Positions 62,537 to 64,000 of a stretch of DNA of 64,000 bases are shown here, piece by piece (the stretch's first letter is position 1; every line of letters starts with the position of its first letter). The position numbers were made by a program, and so were the translations under genes. Under the pieces are notes generated by a model that saw only the letters and a program-made list of their open reading frames with translations, ran no database searches and was not told where the DNA came from. Origin of the DNA: JACJWR01 sp964547485 (GTDB lineage: Bacteria > Actinomycetota > Actinomycetes > S36-B12 > UBA10799); the NCBI GenBank assembly GCA_964547485.1, contig CAZJNU010000004.1, positions 21,821 to 85,820 on the forward strand, given 5' to 3'.

Positions 62537-62567
62537 GACAACACGACAACACGACAACACGACAACA
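62537..62567 (+). repeat. 8-bp tandem repeats right of the gap
   Basis: Repeats GACAACAC continue for about four units directly after the gap and end in AAGGAGAGTGG, the glnA ribosome-binding site. Copy number therefore affects the 5' leader. Confidence 0.85.
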
Positions 62568-62577
62568 AGGAGAGTGG

Positions 62578-64000
<1,423 letters not shown>

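Larger units (their letters stand above)
62142..62577. promoter_or_regulatory. RDD gene-glnA intergenic region with putative regulators and gap
   Basis: 436 bp without a gene. It contains a Crp/GlxR-like palindrome (62249-62264), a GlnR-box-like element (62280-62295), 8-bp tandem repeats on both sides of the 100-N gap (62437-62536), and the glnA ribosome-binding site AAGGAG. The promoter itself is not identifiable. Confidence 0.5.

Noticed and set aside
62405..62567. 8-bp repeats as a CRISPR or integron site
   Set aside because: Units are contiguous without spacers and far too short; they are a simple tandem repeat in the glnA leader.

Overview
The window is a high-GC chromosome fragment from an actinobacterium (Actinomycetota). 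Diagnostic features are a diheme QcrC, an actinobacterial CtaF subunit IV, a DEDD exonuclease/GIY-YIG fusion, DUF3043 and DUF4191 proteins, and a mycobacterial-type adenosine kinase. From memory, the backbone follows the M. tuberculosis order Rv2191-Rv2220: exonuclease, trpD, ctaE-qcrCAB, ctaF-ctaD-ctaC, adoK, erpA, glycerate kinase, DUF3043, cobT-cobS, gcvT, pepA, E2 (dlaT/sucB), TIGR01777 protein, lipB-lipA, DUF4191, RDD, glnA. In this window ctaD sits between ctaF and ctaC. Two runs of exactly 100 N (53163-53262 and 62437-62536) show a draft or metagenome scaffold. I cannot name the genus.

Layout. 1-5.5 kb: a CoA-transferase, two small proteins, the exonuclease, trpD and a receiver-like protein. 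5.7-10 kb: ctaE-qcrC-qcrA-qcrB, the bc1 and subunit III part of the aa3 respiratory supercomplex. 10-20.3 kb: an accessory block inserted between qcrB and the ctaF-ctaD-ctaC operon. It holds a frameshifted asparagine-synthetase/lasso-cyclase-like gene, a possible lasso-type precursor overlapping it, a 1620-residue secreted protein with about 13 Listeria-Bacteroides (InlB B-type) repeats, a complete IS1634-type element with 19-bp inverted repeats and a 6-bp target duplication, and an L,D-transpeptidase. 20.5-23.6 kb: cytochrome oxidase subunits IV, I and II. 23.8-30.9 kb: a lysine-free cysteine-desulfurase-like protein with a TusA-like partner, aat, adoK, a RelA/SpoT-domain protein with a small overlapping partner, erpA, glycerate kinase and nadA.

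31-36.2 kb: a TMEM175-like membrane protein, a PspAB-HtpX-PspA envelope-stress group, DUF3043, an aldo/keto reductase and a small protein. 36.2-43.5 kb: a cobalamin riboswitch followed by a tightly coupled B12 uptake and salvage operon (ECF T, fused double ATPase, S component, metallo-beta-lactamase/CobU fusion, cobT, cobS). 43.7-45.5 kb: an exported C39-like peptidase and its overlapping partner. 45.5-52.9 kb: gcvT, leucyl aminopeptidase, lpd, E2 and a TIGR01777 epimerase. 52.9-58.6 kb: a gap-broken pair (a membrane protein and an FAD amine oxidase), a large secreted lipase and an alpha/beta hydrolase. 58.7-64 kb: lipB-lipA-MOSC, DUF4191, RDD and the start of glnA.

The housekeeping genes cover aerobic respiration, lipoate synthesis and its users (E2, glycine cleavage), B12 salvage and nitrogen assimilation. 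The most interesting parts are accessory: the truncated lasso-like locus, the lysine-free desulfurase/TusA pair, the RelA/SpoT two-gene module, and the repeat protein whose upstream region is split by the insertion sequence.
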